Under the pieces are notes generated by a model. The model worked only from the letters and a program-made list of their open reading frames with translations, had not been told where the DNA came from and did not search any database. DNA of 64,000 bases from Dyella psychrodurans (GTDB taxonomy: Bacteria; Pseudomonadota; Gammaproteobacteria; Xanthomonadales; Rhodanobacteraceae). How positions within the stretch are numbered: the first letter of the stretch is position 1; each line of letters begins with the position of its first letter. Below are positions 53,256 to 63,073 of the stretch, one piece after another. The translations under genes were made by a program, and so were the position numbers. Where the stretch lies: contig NZ_QRBF01000003.1 in the NCBI RefSeq assembly GCF_003363265.1, forward strand, positions 62,001 to 126,000, read 5' to 3'.

Positions 53256-56200
53256 CTATCCGCCCGGTGCGAGCAGGGCGTCGAGATCGGCCTGATCGAA
53301 GCTGAGCTTCTCGCGCGTACCGCCACCTTCCAGCACGGCCTGGGCCAATTCCGCCTTGCGCGCCTTCAGTTCTTCGATGCGCTCTTCGACGGTGCCCGCG
53401 GTAATCAGGCGGAACACGAACACGGGCTTGTCCTGACCGATGCGATGCGCACGATCGCTCGCCTGCGCCTCGGCAGCGGGATTCCACCACGGATCGTAGT
53501 GGATCACCGTGTCTGCAGCGGTGAGGTTGAGTCCGACGCCACCGGCTTTCAATGACAGCAGGAACAGCGGCACGTCGCCTTCCTGGAAGCGTTGCACAGG
53601 TTCGGCGCGATCGCGCGTCTCGCCGGTCAGCATCACGTAGCGAATGCGGTGACGCTCCAGCTCGTTGGCGATCAGCTTGAGCATTTCGGTGAATTGCGAG
53701 AACAGCAGCACCTTGCGGCCTTCGGCGAGCAGCGCGGGCAACATGTCCATCAGCAACTCGAACTTCGCCGAGTCGCGCACGCCACGCGCAGCTTCCAGCT
53801 TCACCAGACGCGGATCGCAGCAGACCTGGCGCAGCTTGAGCAACGCATCGAGCACTACGATGCCGCTGTGCGCGATGCCACGCTGCGCGATCACTTCGCG
53901 CAATTCATCCGCCAGCGAAAGGCGCAGGCTTTCGTAGAGTTCTCGCTGGCGTCCGTCGAGCACCACGCGACGGGTGATCTCCGTCTTGGACGGCAGCTCC
54001 GACGCCACCTGCGATTTGGTCCGGCGCAGGATGAACGGCGCGAGGCGGCGATTGAGGCGCGCCTGGCAGTCTTCGTCGTGCTGCTTTTCGATCGGCACGC
54101 GGTAGTGACGACGGAACGCACCCTCGTCGCCGAGCAAACCGGGCACGGCAAGATCGACCTGCGACCACAGTTCGCCCAGATGATTTTCCAGCGGCGTACC
54201 GGTGAGGCAGACGCAGCGTGGCGCGCGCAAGGTAAGCGCGGCGCGGCGCGCCTGCGTGCGCGGATTTTTCACTTGCTGCGCTTCGTCGAACACGATCAAC
54301 GAGAAAGGCTGCTTGCGCAGCGTGACGACGTCGCGCGGCAACAGCGCGTAGCTGGTGAGCACGATGTCCTGCGAAGCGATCTGCGAGAAATCGCCGCTGC
54401 GCTGCGGACCGTGCAACGCCAGCGCACGCAGCGAAGGCGCGAAGCGTGCGATCTCGGCCAGCCAGTTCGGAATGAGGCTGGTCGGCACCACAATCAGTGC
54501 GGGCTCTTGCAGCGCGCCGCGTTCTTTCAGCGCCAGCAGATGCGTGATCAGCTGGAGCGTCTTGCCCAGACCCATGTCGTCCGCGAGCACGCCACCCACG
54601 CCGGCTTCGGCCAGCGCATTCAACCACCGCAGGCCTTCGCGCTGATACGGACGCAATTCGACGGTGAGGCCTTCCGGTATCGCGTCGCTGGCACGCTCGG
54701 CGGCATCGCGCAGGCGCGCCGTGAATCCGCGCAGTTGCTCGGGCGCCTGCAGCTCGCCGCCACTGGGCAGGGCTTCGACGATCTCTTCCAGGCGGCCGGC
54801 CTGCACACGCGGCAGGTGCAGTTTTTTCTTGGGCTTTTCGAGATATTCGGCCAGCGGCGCGAGCAGGCCACGCAGTTCTTTCAGGCGCACGGGCACGCGG
54901 CGGCGTTCGTCGACCGGCGCGTACCACACGGCGTCTTCCGGCTCGTTCGGTGCAGGACTCAGATTGAGCTGATGTTCGGCAAGCGCCTGCGCCACAGCGG
55001 GCAGCAGGTTGCGGCGCTTGCCCTCGACCTCGATGCCGATTTCCAGATCGAAGGCGTGATCGTCCGCGTCTTCGACGACGTTGCCGTACCAGCGCACCGG
55101 ACCTTCGAGCACTTCGAATGGAAAACTCGGCGCGTACTCGAGCAGGAAACCTTCGGCTTCGAGTTTCGGCCGCAGCGCAAGCCAGCGCGCGGGCGTGTTC
55201 ACTTCAAGTGCGCCCGCATGACCTTTGCCGGGGAACAGCCAGGCGTCTTCGGGCAAGGTGTCGGCGAGGTCCCACGGCAGGCCTTCGGTATCGACACCGA
55301 GCGTGAGGCCGGCGCGCTCCAGCTGCTCCATCGTGGACAACTCTTCGGCACGCCGGCGCGTGATCTCCACCAACTGGCCATTGCGCACGCGACGCACCAG
55401 CGGCTCGCCACCGCGCCCGGGCAGGCGCTCGCCGGCGTAATCGAAGGCGAGCCGCGCATAGGCCAGCGGCGGCGTGCCCGCGGCCAATCGTGCATGGCGG
55501 GTGAGCGCGTGCAGCGTCAGCACCGGCTTGGGCGCGAGTTCCGCGCGGCGCAGTTCTTCGAACACCTGCGGCAGCGGAATGCGCTGCGCCAGGCGGCTGG
55601 ACGGCAGGATGCGCCGCAGGCTGCGGCCGTACTCGTGCTTGAGCGGCGGCAGGTCGAGCCAATGCGTTTCTTCGGGATCGGCTTCGAGATGACCCAGTTC
55701 GGCACGCTCGGCGTCGAGGAACCACAGTCCATCCACGCGCAGCAGGCGCTGGCTGTGCGGAAGCGCCGGAAGCAGGCGCTGGCTGCCATCGTGCTCCAGA
55801 TGCCAATGCCAGTTCAGCTGGTGCGATTTGCCGCGTGACAGGCGCAATCCGGCGAGACCGCCCAGGAAACACGGTGCGCAGTCGAGCATTTCCGCCAGCA
55901 GTGCATTGCCGACATGCCCCGCCAGTCTCGCGTAGCTGCGCGACTTGCGCGGCGTCTGCGGCAACCCGAGCACGGCCGTGGCGAGCCGCTGCTCGTGTGG
56001 TTGCAGCGCGCTGTGCGTCACCGCTTTGCTTTCCAACGGCGCCGGGCGCGCGAACCGCCCGTGTTCGACGGGCGTCAGCAGAACGGGAGCGGCATCCAGG
56101 CGCGCGTAGGGCGCACCCTCCTCGGGCACTACCTCGAAAAAGAAACCGAGCACGACGTGTTCGTGCGCAGCCGCTGTCGCCGGTCTGGCCAGCAGCTTGC

Positions 56201-56291
56201 GCCATACGCCGGGCAGGCTCTCCTCGCCGCGCTCATCCTTTGCCGCGGATGGATCGCCTTGGTGTTTCTCGTCCGGTACGTGCATGCGCAT
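53256..56291 (-). CDS. SNF2-family DEAD/DEAH-box helicase-like ATPase
   Basis: A 1011-residue Swi2/Snf2 ATPase. The C-terminal half carries the motor: Walker A GGVLADDMGLGKTLQL, the DEAQ box VFDEAQQVKN, LTGTPLENHLGELWSQ, VLLFSQFTEML and the final DRAHRIGQ. The N-terminal half is the family's accessory region. I see no SWIM-type zinc finger (CxCx-n-CxH), which many bacterial relatives carry at the N-terminus. The protein probably remodels DNA-bound proteins, such as RNA polymerase. It is the last gene of secB-gpsA-SNF2; an AGGGAT site precedes the start. Confidence 0.92.
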   Translation of the reverse strand: MRMHVPDEKHQGDPSAAKDERGEESLPGVWRKLLARPATAAAHEHVVLGFFFEVVPEEGAPYARLDAAPVLLTPVEHGRFARPAPLESKAVTHSALQPHEQRLATAVLGLPQTPRKSRSYARLAGHVGNALLAEMLDCAPCFLGGLAGLRLSRGKSHQLNWHWHLEHDGSQRLLPALPHSQRLLRVDGLWFLDAERAELGHLEADPEETHWLDLPPLKHEYGRSLRRILPSSRLAQRIPLPQVFEELRRAELAPKPVLTLHALTRHARLAAGTPPLAYARLAFDYAGERLPGRGGEPLVRRVRNGQLVEITRRRAEELSTMEQLERAGLTLGVDTEGLPWDLADTLPEDAWLFPGKGHAGALEVNTPARWLALRPKLEAEGFLLEYAPSFPFEVLEGPVRWYGNVVEDADDHAFDLEIGIEVEGKRRNLLPAVAQALAEHQLNLSPAPNEPEDAVWYAPVDERRRVPVRLKELRGLLAPLAEYLEKPKKKLHLPRVQAGRLEEIVEALPSGGELQAPEQLRGFTARLRDAAERASDAIPEGLTVELRPYQREGLRWLNALAEAGVGGVLADDMGLGKTLQLITHLLALKERGALQEPALIVVPTSLIPNWLAEIARFAPSLRALALHGPQRSGDFSQIASQDIVLTSYALLPRDVVTLRKQPFSLIVFDEAQQVKNPRTQARRAALTLRAPRCVCLTGTPLENHLGELWSQVDLAVPGLLGDEGAFRRHYRVPIEKQHDEDCQARLNRRLAPFILRRTKSQVASELPSKTEITRRVVLDGRQRELYESLRLSLADELREVIAQRGIAHSGIVVLDALLKLRQVCCDPRLVKLEAARGVRDSAKFELLMDMLPALLAEGRKVLLFSQFTEMLKLIANELERHRIRYVMLTGETRDRAEPVQRFQEGDVPLFLLSLKAGGVGLNLTAADTVIHYDPWWNPAAEAQASDRAHRIGQDKPVFVFRLITAGTVEERIEELKARKAELAQAVLEGGGTREKLSFDQADLDALLAPGG

Positions 56292-56379
56292 GCGATCCCT
56301 GGAGCGATCAAAACCTTGAGCTTAGCAGCGATCCGGGTCGATACCGCAAGCGGATATGGACATCCGTGATTTCAATCGC

Positions 56380-57405
56380 TCAGTAGGGTCCAAACAGACC
56401 CTTCGGATACTCAGGTTTTTGCTCGCGCGCCATCAGGGCCTTGAGGCCCTCGACCGGCGTCACCTCGCCATGCAGCACGGCACGCACGCCCTTGCTGATG
56501 GGCAGATCCAGGTCGTGCTTGTCGGCCAGGCGCACCACCTCGTCGGCGGTGACGACGCTTTCGACCACCTGGCCGATCTGCGCCACCGCTTCATGAATGC
56601 CGATGCCCTGCCCCAGTGCGATGCCCAACCGTCGATTGCGGGAAAGATCGCCGGTGCAGGTCAGCACGAGGTCGCCCAGACCGGACAAACCCATCAGCGT
56701 TTCCGGTCGCGCACCCAACGCAACACCGAGGCGCAGCATCTCGTTCATGCCGCGGGTGATCAGACCGGCGCGCGCGTTCAGGCCCAGCTGCATGCCGTCG
56801 GCAACGCCCGTGGCGACCGCCAGCACGTTCTTCATCGCACCGCCAAGTTCGGCGCCCAGCACATCCTTGCCGGTGTAGGCGCGGAAGTTGGGCGCATGCA
56901 GCAGTGTGGCGATCTGCTGGGCAAACGCCTCGTCTTCCGAATGCACGGTCACGGCACTGGGCATGCCGCCCGCCACCTCGCGCGCAAACGACGGACCGGT
57001 GATCACTGCGGCCGCGCGGCCCGGCAGCTTTTCAGCCACCAGCTCATGCAGGAAGCGACCCGTACCCGGCTCGAAACCCTTGGTCGCCCACGCGATGTTG
57101 GCGGCGGGATCGAGCAGCGGCACGATTTCGTCCAGCATTTCGGCAAACGCATGGCTAGGCACCACGATCAGCACGATCGTGGCGCCATGGAGTGCGTTGG
57201 CCAGATCGGGCTCGAAGGCGAGCCCCGCAGGCAGTTCGAGATCCGGCAGGTAGCGCTGGTTGCGCCGCGTGGCCGCCATCGCCGCCAGCGCAGCCGCATT
57301 GCGGCCCCACAAGCGGGTGGGAACACCATTGCGCGCAGCCAGCGTCGCCAGGGCCGTGCCCCAGGAACCCGCACCCAGAACGGCCAGAATCGGCTGGTCG
57401 CTCAT
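56380..57405 (-). CDS. gpsA: NAD(P)-dependent glycerol-3-phosphate dehydrogenase
   Basis: A 341-residue enzyme that reduces dihydroxyacetone phosphate to sn-glycerol-3-phosphate for phospholipid synthesis. The cofactor motif [12 protein letters not shown] is at the start. The conserved [16 protein letters not shown], the catalytic-Lys [17 protein letters not shown] and [19 protein letters not shown] follow. It begins nine bases after the secB stop, the usual neighbour in proteobacteria. Confidence 0.96.
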   Translation of the reverse strand: MSDQPILAVLGAGSWGTALATLAARNGVPTRLWGRNAAALAAMAATRRNQRYLPDLELPAGLAFEPDLANALHGATIVLIVVPSHAFAEMLDEIVPLLDPAANIAWATKGFEPGTGRFLHELVAEKLPGRAAAVITGPSFAREVAGGMPSAVTVHSEDEAFAQQIATLLHAPNFRAYTGKDVLGAELGGAMKNVLAVATGVADGMQLGLNARAGLITRGMNEMLRLGVALGARPETLMGLSGLGDLVLTCTGDLSRNRRLGIALGQGIGIHEAVAQIGQVVESVVTADEVVRLADKHDLDLPISKGVRAVLHGEVTPVEGLKALMAREQKPEYPKGLFGPY

Positions 57406-57414
57406 GGTGTTCGC

Positions 57415-57903
57415 TCAGCTATTGAGCGTCGGAGCCTCACCGCCCGCCACCCGGCGCTGCTGCTCGGCATAGAGGGCTTCGAAATTGATCGGCTGGAGCA
57501 GGAACGGCGGGAAACCGCCTTCCTGAACGAGCGCGGAGATCACCTGGCGCGCATAGGGGAACAACAGGTTCGGGCAGTAGCTGCCGATGATGCCGGCGTG
57601 GTCGGCCTCGGTGAAGCCGGCGATGCCGAACAGACCGGCCTGGTGCACTTCGGCCAGATAAGCGGTGCGATCGTTCACGGTGCAGGTGAGGGTCAGGCTC
57701 AGCACCACTTCGTACATGTCACTGCCCAGGCCGGTAGCGCGCTGGGTCAGGTTCAGCTGGACCTGGGGAGCCTCGTTCAGCTCGCCCACTTCCTGGAAGA
57801 TCTGCGGCGCGTTGGGGGCCTCGAAGGACACGTCCTTCACGTAGATCTTCTGCAACATCAGCTGCGGCTGGTTGGCCTGGCCGTTGGCGATGACTTCTGC
57901 CAT
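57415..57903 (-). CDS. secB: Protein-export chaperone SecB
   Basis: A 162-residue tetrameric cytosolic chaperone that holds preproteins unfolded for SecA. The start MAEVIANGQANQPQLMLQKI leads into IYVKDVSFEAPNAPQIFQE and the later CPNLLFPYARQVISALVQEGGFPP, all diagnostic. GAGG lies about 7-8 bases upstream of the ATG. It heads the secB-gpsA transcription unit. Confidence 0.96.
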   Translation of the reverse strand: MAEVIANGQANQPQLMLQKIYVKDVSFEAPNAPQIFQEVGELNEAPQVQLNLTQRATGLGSDMYEVVLSLTLTCTVNDRTAYLAEVHQAGLFGIAGFTEADHAGIIGSYCPNLLFPYARQVISALVQEGGFPPFLLQPINFEALYAEQQRRVAGGEAPTLNS

Positions 57904-58273
57904 GGGAATTCCTCAGTTCGAATAGGCTGGCGCGTAATGCGCAAAGGAGAGGATTGTTCCATAGATTCCCGGGTTCCGTCATGCGGCGGCGCCCTCGCCC
58001 TACCCCGGGGCTTTCGGAACAGGCGGCCTTCTCGCTCCCTCGCAGGCAGCCCACAGGACGGGCCGTTGCTCAAATATTGCGCATACGCTTGTTTTTCTGA
58101 GACAATGCGCGGCTCGCCCCCAACCGACCCGATCTTTCGGGCATGTCCACGACGCGATGTGGACCTCACGGCGCACGGCGAACGCAACACCCTCCAGCAT
58201 CGCGTGGCGCAAGGCGCCGCTGGGCCGATGTCGCCCTGGCCAACGGGCGGTAAACGAAATTACGGAGGTCATC
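57904..58273. other. Divergent intergenic region, secB / rpmB
   Basis: 370 bases between leftward secB and rightward rpmB. A probable rpmB promoter lies at 58077-58106. The rest has no visible gene; open frames on both strands here are shadows. The 5' leader of rpmB is about 160 bases, long enough for a regulatory structure, but I recognise none. Confidence 0.55.
58077..58106 (+). promoter_or_regulatory. Candidate sigma-70 promoter for rpmB-rpmG
   Basis: A -35-like TTGCGC (58077-58082) and a -10-like GACAAT (58101-58106), 18 bases apart, in AT-rich sequence inside a GC-rich gap. It fits the expected transcription of the ribosomal protein genes. Confidence 0.4.
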
Positions 58274-58510
58274 ATGGCCCGTGTATGCCAAGTCACCGGA
58301 AAGGGTGTGCAGACCGGCAACAACGTCTCGCACGCCAACAACAAGACCCGTCGCCGCTGGTTGCCCAACCTGCATGAGCGTCGGTTCTGGGTTCCCAGCG
58401 AAAACCGTTGGGTGAAACTGCGCGTCTCCAACCAGGCGCTGCGCACCATCGACAAGAAGGGCATCGAGGCCGTGATCGCCGACCTGCGTGCCCGCGGCGA
58501 AAAGATCTAA
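58274..58510 (+). CDS. rpmB: 50S ribosomal protein L28
   Basis: A 78-residue ribosomal protein. The start [20 protein letters not shown] and the segment [20 protein letters not shown] are typical of L28. It has a single cysteine, so it is the zinc-independent (C-) form. A strong ribosome-binding site (GGAGGT) precedes the ATG. rpmG follows after 12 bases. Confidence 0.97.
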   Translation: MARVCQVTGKGVQTGNNVSHANNKTRRRWLPNLHERRFWVPSENRWVKLRVSNQALRTIDKKGIEAVIADLRARGEKI

Positions 58511-58522
58511 GGGAGCTGAGCC

Positions 58523-58690
58523 ATGTCCAAGAGCAAGAGCGACAAGATCCGTTTGATCTCCTCGGCCGGCACCGGTCACTTCTACACCACGCAGAAGAAC
58601 AAGAAGAACACACCGGACAAGTTCGAATTCAAGAAATACGATCCGGTCGTGCGCAAGCACGTGATCTACAAGGAAGGCAAGATCAAGTGA
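58523..58690 (+). CDS. rpmG: 50S ribosomal protein L33
   Basis: A 55-residue ribosomal protein starting [20 protein letters not shown] and ending VIYKEGKIK. It has no cysteine, so it is the zinc-free (C-) type. GGGAG lies 6-7 bases upstream. It is in the conserved rpmB-rpmG pair, followed by a small palindrome at 58697-58716 and a terminator. Confidence 0.97.
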   Translation: MSKSKSDKIRLISSAGTGHFYTTQKNKKNTPDKFEFKKYDPVVRKHVIYKEGKIK

Positions 58691-58730
58691 TCCGCCATCC
58701 CGGCGAAAGCCGGGATCAGGTCTTCCGACG

Positions 58731-58759
58731 AAAACCCGCCCTGGTGGCGGGTTTTCTTT
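58731..58759 (+). terminator. Terminator after rpmG
   Basis: AAAACCCGCC-CTGGT-GGCGGGTTTTCTTTT. It ends the rpmBG transcript. Confidence 0.9.
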
Positions 58760-58794
58760 TGCCTGCATTTTCTGCACGCCATCAAAAAGCAAAA

Positions 58795-58824
58795 GAAAAA
58801 GCCCGCCAGCGGCGGGCTTTTTCA
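58795..58824. terminator. Second, bidirectional terminator
   Basis: GAAAAAGCCCGCC-AGC-GGCGGGCTTTTTC. It faces the leftward desaturase gene and also backs up the rpmG terminator 36 bases upstream. Confidence 0.9.
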
Positions 58825-58846
58825 ACGATTCGTTTGGACGTCCGTA

Positions 58847-60040
58847 TCAGTGGGCGACCAACGCGTAGCTCTTAAGGCGTTGCGCGAATTCCTGTAGCGC
58901 ACGAATACCGCTCTGCTCGGCCTCGGCAATCCACTGCTGCAGACCTTTCAAGGCTTGCTCTGCGCCACGCTGCTCCATCAGTTCGGCGAGGCGGCTACGG
59001 AATTCGCATACCGTGCTGAGCATCGGACGCTTCGCCAAGACAGCCTGCATGCGCTCGCGGCCTTCGCCATCGAGCCAGCGACCGCCGTCGGCAAGTGCAC
59101 GACGCAAACGGCGCGGCGTAGCCTTGATGCCTTCGCCCGCATGCTGCGCTTCGTCGCGCAGGGTGGGCACGATGACGTGACGGTAGTAGTCGGTCATCGC
59201 CTGGAAGCGATGGGTGAGCACGGCCTTGAGCGTCTCGGCGTCGGGCAGGTGCACGTTCGGGCGCACGTCCAGCGTCGGCGCCACGCGCAGCACCTTGGCG
59301 AGGCCGACGGCGCGCAGCAGGCAGATCATCGCCCAGCCGATATCGAACTCCCACTTGCGCAGCGCGAACTTGGCCGAGCTCGGGAAGGCGTGGTGGTTGT
59401 TGTGCAGCTCTTCGCCACCGATCCAGAAACCCCACGGAATGAGGTTGGTCGCGGTGTCGGAGCTTTCGAAGTTGCGATAGCCCCACCAGTGGCCGATGCC
59501 GTTGACGAAACCGGCGGCCCAGAACGGAATCCACGCCATCTGGATACCCCAGATGGCCAGGCCGACCACGCCGAACAGCGCGACATTGATGATCATCATC
59601 AGCGCCGGCCCCCAATACGGATGACCGGTGTAGAGCTTGCGCTCGACCCAGTCGTCGGGGGTTCCGCGGCCGTACTTCTCGAGGTCTTCCTTCACCAGGC
59701 TGGCGTCGCGGTAAAGCGCCACGCCGTCCCAGAAGACCTTCTTGATGCCGTAGATCTGCGGGCTATGCGGATCTTCCTCGGTTTCCACCTTGGCGTGGTG
59801 CTTGCGATGCACCGCTACCCATTCCTTGGTGACCATGCCCGTGGTGAGCCAGCCCCAGAAACGGAAGAAATTCGCAATGGCCGGATGCAGGTCGATGCCG
59901 CGGTGCGTCTGGCAGCGATGCAGATAAAGGGTGACCGTGAAAATGGTGATCTGCGTGACCACCAGCAGATAAACCAGAATCGCCACCCAGCCGGCTTGGC
60001 TCAGGCCGCCGGCAAGAAAATGCAGCACAGCATCTAACAT
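58847..60040 (-). CDS. Acyl-CoA/acyl-lipid delta-9-type fatty acid desaturase
   Basis: A 397-residue membrane di-iron desaturase. The three histidine boxes are HRCQTH (residues 41-46), HRKHH (78-82) and HNNHH (213-217). Hydrophobic pairs around them form the four-helix membrane core. The C-terminal 150 residues are a soluble helical extension longer than in many relatives. The enzyme introduces a cis double bond into saturated acyl chains to control membrane fluidity. It is monocistronic and leftward, closed by the terminator at 58795-58824. Confidence 0.93.
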   Translation of the reverse strand: MLDAVLHFLAGGLSQAGWVAILVYLLVVTQITIFTVTLYLHRCQTHRGIDLHPAIANFFRFWGWLTTGMVTKEWVAVHRKHHAKVETEEDPHSPQIYGIKKVFWDGVALYRDASLVKEDLEKYGRGTPDDWVERKLYTGHPYWGPALMMIINVALFGVVGLAIWGIQMAWIPFWAAGFVNGIGHWWGYRNFESSDTATNLIPWGFWIGGEELHNNHHAFPSSAKFALRKWEFDIGWAMICLLRAVGLAKVLRVAPTLDVRPNVHLPDAETLKAVLTHRFQAMTDYYRHVIVPTLRDEAQHAGEGIKATPRRLRRALADGGRWLDGEGRERMQAVLAKRPMLSTVCEFRSRLAELMEQRGAEQALKGLQQWIAEAEQSGIRALQEFAQRLKSYALVAH

Positions 60041-60216
60041 CGTGTGATAACCCGGGAACGTTGAAAAGGCAGTCTAGTCGAGGGCGTCCGTACCTACCAG
60101 CATGGTAAGGCCCCGCCGCTTTCGCTTCCGTTAAAGCATTCAGCTCTGTGCCGAAATGTCACATTCGTGACGGCTAACGGTTGTGCAATCGATGGGGTCC
60201 CCCGGACAATCATGCA

Positions 60217-60969
60217 ATGAATGCGCCGAAGCCCGCTTCACCTCCCGTACTGAAACTTGAAGACGTCAGCCGGCACCGCGCCGGACGCCCTGCCGTGAGC
60301 CACCTCAACCTGAGCCTCGAAGCCGGGCAAGTGCTTGGCCTGCTTGGGATCAACGGGGCTGGCAAGTCCACCACGCTGGCCATGATCGCGGGGGCACTGG
60401 TGCCCGATAGCGGCGCCGTCCGGCTTCAGGGGAAGGATTTCCTGGAGTACCCGGAACTGGCACGACAGGCCCTCGGATGGCTGCCGGAAAGTGCCCCAAC
60501 ATGGCCAGAACTGACCTTGCGCGAGCACCTGGAAGCTCATGGCCGCCTGCGCGGCCTGAAGGGCGACAATCTCAAGCAAGCTCGCGACGCGGTGGTCGCC
60601 AGACTGGAACTGAAAGAGCTCGAACGCCGCCTGGCCGGCGTGCTGTCCCAAGGCCAGCGCCAGCGTCTTGGGCTGGCGTGCGCGCTCCTCCATCGCCCGG
60701 CCTTGCTCGTGCTGGACGAACCCGCCAACGCGCTCGATCCGGTACAGGTCGTCGCGCTGCGCAATCTGTTGCGAGAACTGGCGGCCGGGGGCACGGCCGT
60801 GATTCTCTCCACGCACCAGTTGGGTGAAGTCACTGCGGTGTGTGATCGCGTAGCCATCCTGCATGAAGGCACGTTGCGCTACGACGCACCCTTGCATGCG
60901 GACGGACACGCCGCACTGGAAAAAACTTTCTTTGACATCGCGATGGCCGGCAGGACACAAGCCGCATGA
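60217..60969 (+). CDS. ABC transporter ATP-binding protein (Gld/Nos type)
   Basis: A 250-residue ATPase. Walker A is GINGAGKST (residues 44-52), the signature LSQGQRQRLG, Walker B ALLVLDEP and the H-loop STHQLG. It starts a four-gene overlapping operon with a permease, a GldG-like protein and a DUF4340-type protein, the architecture of the gliding-motility-type ABC export systems. I use ATG 60217; the frame opens at 60181. Function in this phylum is unknown. Confidence 0.9.
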   Translation: MNAPKPASPPVLKLEDVSRHRAGRPAVSHLNLSLEAGQVLGLLGINGAGKSTTLAMIAGALVPDSGAVRLQGKDFLEYPELARQALGWLPESAPTWPELTLREHLEAHGRLRGLKGDNLKQARDAVVARLELKELERRLAGVLSQGQRQRLGLACALLHRPALLVLDEPANALDPVQVVALRNLLRELAAGGTAVILSTHQLGEVTAVCDRVAILHEGTLRYDAPLHADGHAALEKTFFDIAMAGRTQAA

Positions 60970-61751
60970 CATTACTCGCCGTGACGCGACTGGAATTGCG
61001 CCGCCTGTTTGTGCGCCCGCTCGGCTGGATCATCGGCGCTCTCGCCTTGGCGGAGTTGGGCTGGCGTTTCGCGCTGTTGCTGCAGATATTCCTGCTTAAT
61101 CAGGTCAGGCTCGCCGCCCTGCCCGATGGCCCGGGCTATACCGATCTGGTGGCCGTCCGCATGTTCAGCAGTTTCATCACCGGAAGCCCGCTGCCGTTTG
61201 GCCTGATCGAACTCGCGTTGCTGCTGGTTCCCTTGCTGACGATGTCTACGCTCGCCAGTGAACGCAGTGCTGGAACGCTGCCGCTGTTGTTCTCCAGCGG
61301 CCTGTCCGCATCGCGCATTCTGCTTGGCAAATACCTCGCCGTGCTTATCTGGTTGGTGTTGTGGCTCGCGCTCGCGCTTGCCATTCCGGTAAGCCTTGCG
61401 CATGGCGCCACGCTGGACTGGGGCAAGCTCGCCGCGGCCGCGATGGGTACGCTCCTTGCGCTCGCCGTATTAGGTGCCATCGGTGTGGCGTGCTCCGCGT
61501 TTGCGTCGCATCCGGCCGTTGCCGCCGTCGCAGCATTGATGGTGGGACTGGGGTTGTATTGCATCAATCTCGGTGCGCAGCTTGCAGGCGTCAGCAACGG
61601 CTTCCTCAACTGGTTGGCGATGAGCACGCATCAGGAAACCCTGCTGCGCGGACTGGTATCGAGCATGGATGTGATCTGGTTTGTACTCGCGACTGCCGTG
61701 GCGTTGTTGCTGGGCATACAACGCCTCGCATCCGACCGGGGGCGCGGCTGA
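60966..61751 (+). CDS. ABC transporter permease (GldF-like)
   Basis: A 261-residue membrane protein with six helices, including LGWIIGALALAELGWRFALL and LIWLVLWLALALAIPVSLA. The internal ASERSAGTLPLLFSSGLS is characteristic of ABC-2 type permeases of the GldF/NosY group. It overlaps the ATPase gene by ATGA and the next gene by TGATG, so all four products are probably made in fixed ratio. Confidence 0.88.
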   Translation: MTLLAVTRLELRRLFVRPLGWIIGALALAELGWRFALLLQIFLLNQVRLAALPDGPGYTDLVAVRMFSSFITGSPLPFGLIELALLLVPLLTMSTLASERSAGTLPLLFSSGLSASRILLGKYLAVLIWLVLWLALALAIPVSLAHGATLDWGKLAAAAMGTLLALAVLGAIGVACSAFASHPAVAAVAALMVGLGLYCINLGAQLAGVSNGFLNWLAMSTHQETLLRGLVSSMDVIWFVLATAVALLLGIQRLASDRGRG

Positions 61752-63073
61752 TGAACCGGACTCTTCGCCGCTTGAACGGATGGATCTTCGCCGCGCTCGT
61801 GCTGCTTGGCGCTGGAGCGATCGGCTATCTCTCCGCACATCACGACCACGTCGCCGACTGGACCTACGGCAGCCGCGTCAGCATGTCGCCGGAAACACGC
61901 GCCGTGCTCGCCAAGCTGGATGGTCCCGTCGACATCGTCAGCTACGCCAGTCCGCAGGGCGACCTGCGCCAGACGATTGCTGCGGTAATGCAGCGCTACC
62001 AGCAGGCCAAGCCGGACTTGCATCTGAGTTTCGTCGATCCGCAAAAAGATCCCGCCGCGATGCGCAACCTTGGCATCACGGTGGATGGCGAACTGATCCT
62101 GCAATACCGCCATCGCGAGCAGCGCCTGGATACGCTGACCGAACGCAGTCTCACCGATGCGATGGAGCGCCTCGTGCGCGGCAACGATCGCATCGTCGCC
62201 TTCGTGACAGGCGACGGCGAACGCCGCGCGGACGGTGACGCCAACGCCGATCTCGGCACCTTCGTCCAACAGCTCGAACACAGCGGCATGCGTGCCGTGC
62301 CGCTGAACTTCTCGCAAGTCACCGCCGTTCCCGATCACACGGATCTTGTCGTGCTTGCAAGTCCTCAGGCTGCGCTGTCCGCCGGTGCCGTGAAAGCGCT
62401 GATCGATTACCTGGGCAAGGGCGGCAACGTGCTTTGGCTCGCCGACCCGGGCAATCAGGATCCCAGCTTGCAACCGCTCGCCGATGCGCTGGGCGTCCGT
62501 GTGCTGCCTGGCGAACTGGTCGATGCATCGGCCGCCGCGACGGGCCTGAAAGACCCGCGCATGATCGTGCTTGGAGATTACCCACTCAGCGATATCACGC
62601 GCGGTTTCACGCTCACGACGCTATTCCCTGAAGTCGCGCCGCTTGCCGAAGTGAGCAAGCAGGACTGGCAGATCGTTCCGTTCCTGCGTTCCAGCCCACA
62701 GGCGAGCACGCAGACGCTCGACGGCTCGCAAGCCAATGCACTGAAAGGACCGTTGGATTTCGGCTTCGCACTGAGTCGACTTTCTCCGAGCCCGAACAAG
62801 AGCGAGCAGCGCATTGTGATGATCGGCAACGGCGATTTCCTGTCCAACAGTTATCTCGGCAACGGCGGCAATCGCGCCTTGGGCGAGCGCATTTTCGATT
62901 GGCTGCTCGGCGACGATGCCTTGATCAACATGCCGCCACGCGGCGCGCCGGATCGGGTGCTGATGGTTTCCCAGGGCGAATTGAACGTGCTGAGCATCGC
63001 CTACATCGTCGTCGTGCCGCTGTTACTGCTGATCATCGGCGGCGTGATTGCATGGCGCCGGCGTCGCGCATGA
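61751..63073 (+). CDS. GldG-like ABC-associated exported protein
   Basis: A 440-residue protein with one N-terminal helix, a long periplasmic part and one C-terminal helix (IAYIVVVPLLLLIIGGVIAW). The periplasmic part contains DIVSYASPQGDLRQTIAAVM, YRHREQRLDTLTERSLTDAM and IDYLGKGGNVLWLADPGNQ, matching the Gldg-family (DUF4350-like) periplasmic domain. ATG 61751 overlaps the permease stop. It pairs with GldF-like permeases in many bacteria. Substrate unknown. Confidence 0.88.
   Translation: MNRTLRRLNGWIFAALVLLGAGAIGYLSAHHDHVADWTYGSRVSMSPETRAVLAKLDGPVDIVSYASPQGDLRQTIAAVMQRYQQAKPDLHLSFVDPQKDPAAMRNLGITVDGELILQYRHREQRLDTLTERSLTDAMERLVRGNDRIVAFVTGDGERRADGDANADLGTFVQQLEHSGMRAVPLNFSQVTAVPDHTDLVVLASPQAALSAGAVKALIDYLGKGGNVLWLADPGNQDPSLQPLADALGVRVLPGELVDASAAATGLKDPRMIVLGDYPLSDITRGFTLTTLFPEVAPLAEVSKQDWQIVPFLRSSPQASTQTLDGSQANALKGPLDFGFALSRLSPSPNKSEQRIVMIGNGDFLSNSYLGNGGNRALGERIFDWLLGDDALINMPPRGAPDRVLMVSQGELNVLSIAYIVVVPLLLLIIGGVIAWRRRRA

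Noticed and set aside
53592-55838. A 748-residue + strand frame opposite the SNF2 gene
   Set aside because: No recognisable domain. The opposite strand encodes all SNF2 helicase motifs.
53256-56291. SNF2 gene as part of a phage-defence system
   Set aside because: It lies in the housekeeping secB-gpsA context with no nuclease, methylase or helicase partner, so a defence role is not supported.
56356-58377. A 673-residue + strand frame across gpsA and secB
   Set aside because: It covers two well-supported genes on the other strand and has low-complexity composition.
58697-58716. ATCCCGGCGAAAGCCGGGAT palindrome after rpmG, considered as the rpmG terminator
   Set aside because: It has no T-tract; real terminators follow at 58731 and 58795. 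It is more likely a small REP-like palindrome.
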